Position numbers and translations under genes: made by a program
NCBI RefSeq assembly: GCF_003461625.1
Contig: NZ_QTXL01000002.1
Coordinates: 441,789 to 505,788 of the forward strand
Length of the DNA stretch: 64,000 nt
DNA from: Clostridium sp. AF15-31
Lineage (GTDB): Bacteria; Bacillota; Clostridia; Lachnospirales; Lachnospiraceae
Direction of reading: 5' to 3'
In this document: positions 62,299 through 64,000 of the stretch, piece after piece
Layout of the letters: each line of letters starts with the position of its first letter
Numbering within the stretch: the stretch's first letter is position 1
Notes under the pieces: model-generated
Seen by the model: the letters and a program-made list of their open reading frames with translations, nothing else
Told to the model about the DNA's origin: nothing
The model's database searches: none

Positions 62299-63573
62299 TT
62301 ATAAATCTTTAAAATGAAATTCTTTCTTTCCTGTTGCATAATCATCTACAATCTGTCCACATCCAAACAGCTTGTATTTATAAGTAACAAGTCCTTCCAG
62401 ACCAACCGGACCTCTTGCGTGGATCTTTCCTGTACTGATTCCAACCTCTGCACCAAAGCCATAACGGAAACCATCCGCAAACCTAGTTGAACAATTCTGA
62501 TAAACTCCGGCAGAATCTACCATCTGCATAAATAATTCTGCAGTTTCCGCATTTTCGGTAATGATACTGTCTGTATGATGGGAACCGTATTTATTGATAT
62601 GTGCGATCGCATCATTTACCGTATCTACAATCTTAACAGAAACAATCAGGTCCAGATATTCTTTGAACTCCTGTTCACCGATTGTCTCTCCGCCAATCAG
62701 ATCTGTTACTTCCTTTGTACCACGAAGCGTAATTCCATTTTCCTTTAATGCTTTTGCAAGAACCGGAAGAAATTTTCCTGCTATATCTCTATGGATCAAC
62801 AAAGTTTCCACTGCATTACATGCTGCTGTATACTGGGTCTTTGCATCGATAATAATCGGAATCGCTTTATTTGGATCATAATCTCTATCTACATAAATAT
62901 GACAGATTCCATCTGCATGTCCCATAACAGGAATCTTTGTATGATTCATAATATACTGAACGAAACTGTTCGATCCTCTCGGTATCAGAAGGTCAACCGT
63001 CTCATGACACGACAGAAGTTCATCAATCTCACTGTGCTGCTCTGCCTGAAGCATACAATCTGCCGGCAACCCTGCATCTATTATACTATCATGTATAACC
63101 TGAAACAGGATACGATTGGTATATGTTGTCTCCCTACCACCCTTTAGTATCGCACAATTTCCACTCTTAATACAAAGAGATGATATCTGAACAAGTGCGT
63201 CCGGTCTTGCTTCAAAAATAACTCCGATAACACCAATCGGACAGCTGACACGATTCAGAACTAATCCCTCATCCAACTGGCGTTTTAATGTCACTTTTCC
63301 TAATGGATCAGGCAGAGCAACTAACTGCTCAATTCCTTTTATAACATCTCTTAGTTTTCCCTCATCAAACTTCAAGCGTTTCATTACTGCCTGTGCAATA
63401 TGATCTTCTTCTGCCGCTGCCAGATCTCGTTTATTCTCTTCAAAAATCTTTGCCGCATTTGCCCTTAAATTCTCTGCAACCAGTAGAAGTGCTTTATTTC
63501 TCTGTTCTACCGAAGAAGCTGCCAGATAAGGTGCTGCCGCTTTCATTTTTATTGTTTCTTCTTTTATTCCCAT
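62299..63573 (-). CDS. proA: gamma-glutamyl phosphate reductase
   Basis: NADPH-dependent second step of proline synthesis. 424 residues; GVIFEARPDALVQISSLCIKSGN, PRGSNSFV, and the catalytic Cys in TQYTAACNAVETLLIH. The first ATG follows AAAGGT almost directly (poor spacing), but no better start exists and an in-frame stop lies just upstream. proB is not beside it within the window. Confidence 0.96.
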   Translation of the reverse strand: MGIKEETIKMKAAAPYLAASSVEQRNKALLLVAENLRANAAKIFEENKRDLAAAEEDHIAQAVMKRLKFDEGKLRDVIKGIEQLVALPDPLGKVTLKRQLDEGLVLNRVSCPIGVIGVIFEARPDALVQISSLCIKSGNCAILKGGRETTYTNRILFQVIHDSIIDAGLPADCMLQAEQHSEIDELLSCHETVDLLIPRGSNSFVQYIMNHTKIPVMGHADGICHIYVDRDYDPNKAIPIIIDAKTQYTAACNAVETLLIHRDIAGKFLPVLAKALKENGITLRGTKEVTDLIGGETIGEQEFKEYLDLIVSVKIVDTVNDAIAHINKYGSHHTDSIITENAETAELFMQMVDSAGVYQNCSTRFADGFRYGFGAEVGISTGKIHARGPVGLEGLVTYKYKLFGCGQIVDDYATGKKEFHFKDL

Positions 63574-63644
63574 ACCTTTTTCAATAGCTGCCTGCTATTA
63601 TATTTCCTTTCTATTACAATACATCTGTAATTATTGTTCTTGTT

Positions 63645-63667
63645 TATCTGATATAATATATCAGATA
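63645..63667. promoter_or_regulatory. 10-bp AT-rich palindrome upstream of proA
   Basis: TATCTGATAT, three bases, ATATCAGATA. On the minus strand it contains TATATT, a possible -10, about 80 bases before proA. It could be an operator. The rest of 63574-63905 is AT-rich without a gene or clear promoter pair. Confidence 0.4.
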
Positions 63668-63905
63668 TATACCCTTTTTCGCACTGTTTATGTATGATTC
63701 ACCATATCTATTTTATAGATTTATGTATGTAATTGCAATAAAAATACACAATCTTTTACCATTATATTAGTTTTTAAATACCATAACAGCCTTCAATATC
63801 CGGCTATCTAAGAATAACATGCCATTGCTTTTTAATTTTTATATTTTACAATCTTTTATGAGGTACAGAATGATTATTTCATATTTCAAATTAATATTTA
63901 TACAC

Positions 63906-63941
63906 AAAAAAAGAAAGCGTTTTTTGACGCTTTCTTTTTTT
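63906..63941 (-). terminator. terminator of the gene entering from the right
   Basis: GAAAGCG/CGCTTTC stem extended by flanking A- and T-runs, loop TTTTTTGA. On the minus strand it follows a stop codon at 63940-63942 and ends in a long T-run. Confidence 0.75.
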
Positions 63942-64000
63942 AAACTATTTCATGTACCTTCAGAATTTCATACAGAAAGTCTTGCGACTTCATTCTCTCC
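63940..64000 (-). CDS. partial C-terminus of an unidentified gene
   Basis: The last 19 codons of a minus-strand frame (ERMKSQDFLYEILKVHEIV then TAA) enter from the window edge and run straight into a terminator. Too short to identify. An alternative is a very short ORF starting at the ATG inside it. Confidence 0.35.
   Translation of the reverse strand, partial: ERMKSQDFLYEILKVHEIV

Noticed and set aside
1..64000. CRISPR array, rRNA operon, intact IS element or prophage
   Set aside because: No regularly spaced direct repeats, rRNA-like sequence, transposase or phage structural genes were found on reading both strands.

Overview
The window looks like chromosome of a low-G+C, Gram-positive anaerobe of the Clostridia, most likely a Lachnospiraceae member. 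The evidence is a PolC-type replicase with an inserted exonuclease, a PASTA-domain Ser/Thr kinase with its PP2C phosphatase, a meso-DAP-type MurE, DUF1292 and DUF5688 proteins, the GGGtGRT/NifU-like pair, and an oxygen-sensitive indolepyruvate:ferredoxin oxidoreductase. About 50 protein genes, one tRNA and several gene remnants can be supported. Many starts are GTG or TTG, and some were moved from the longest frame because of Shine-Dalgarno (SD) spacing.

Layout, reading left to right. 0-1.9 kb: cysS, tRNA-Glu(CTC) with its own promoter and terminator, and a palindromic intergenic element. 1.9-12.9 kb: a classic minus-strand operon pyrH-frr-uppS-cdsA-dxr-rseP-ispG-polC behind a sigma-A promoter, covering translation recycling, isoprenoid and phospholipid precursors, membrane proteolysis and replication. 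13-20 kb: an LCP cell-wall ligase, a HAD phosphatase, two convergent RlmH-like genes, a sodium/solute symporter and a Na/phosphate cotransporter. 20-33 kb: the operon murE-priA-def-fmt-rsmB-rlmN-stp-prkC-rsgA-rpe-thiN. 33-36.7 kb: yicC-gmk-rpoZ and rqcH. 36.8-44 kb: glgA, a DUF1292 gene convergent with a UvrD-like helicase, and a TetR-REC-RarA-membrane protein-SEC-C operon. 44.2-46.5 kb: DUF5688 and hisC, each with its own promoter.

46.5-51.7 kb is the accessory part: a sensor-domain remnant, a TetR/xenobiotic acetyltransferase/MATE cassette whose acetyltransferase has lost its 5' end, a TetR gene killed by a one-base frameshift whose operators are intact, a 55-residue small gene between two copies of a palindromic promoter unit, and fragments of other genes. 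51.7-53.5 kb holds the highly translated but functionally unknown GGGtGRT/NifU-like pair. 53.6-58.5 kb has a PHP phosphoesterase, yajC-tgt, and an ArsB/NhaD-type permease with a cytidylate-kinase-like partner. 58.5-63.6 kb has proA and an iorA-iorB-paaK cluster for aryl-pyruvate fermentation.

The most interesting observation is the RlmH pair. One protein keeps the SAM-binding knot but has lost the conserved C-terminal tail. The other keeps the tail but has a ruined knot. They look like two halves of one obligate heterodimer. No CRISPR array, rRNA, intact transposase or riboswitch was found.
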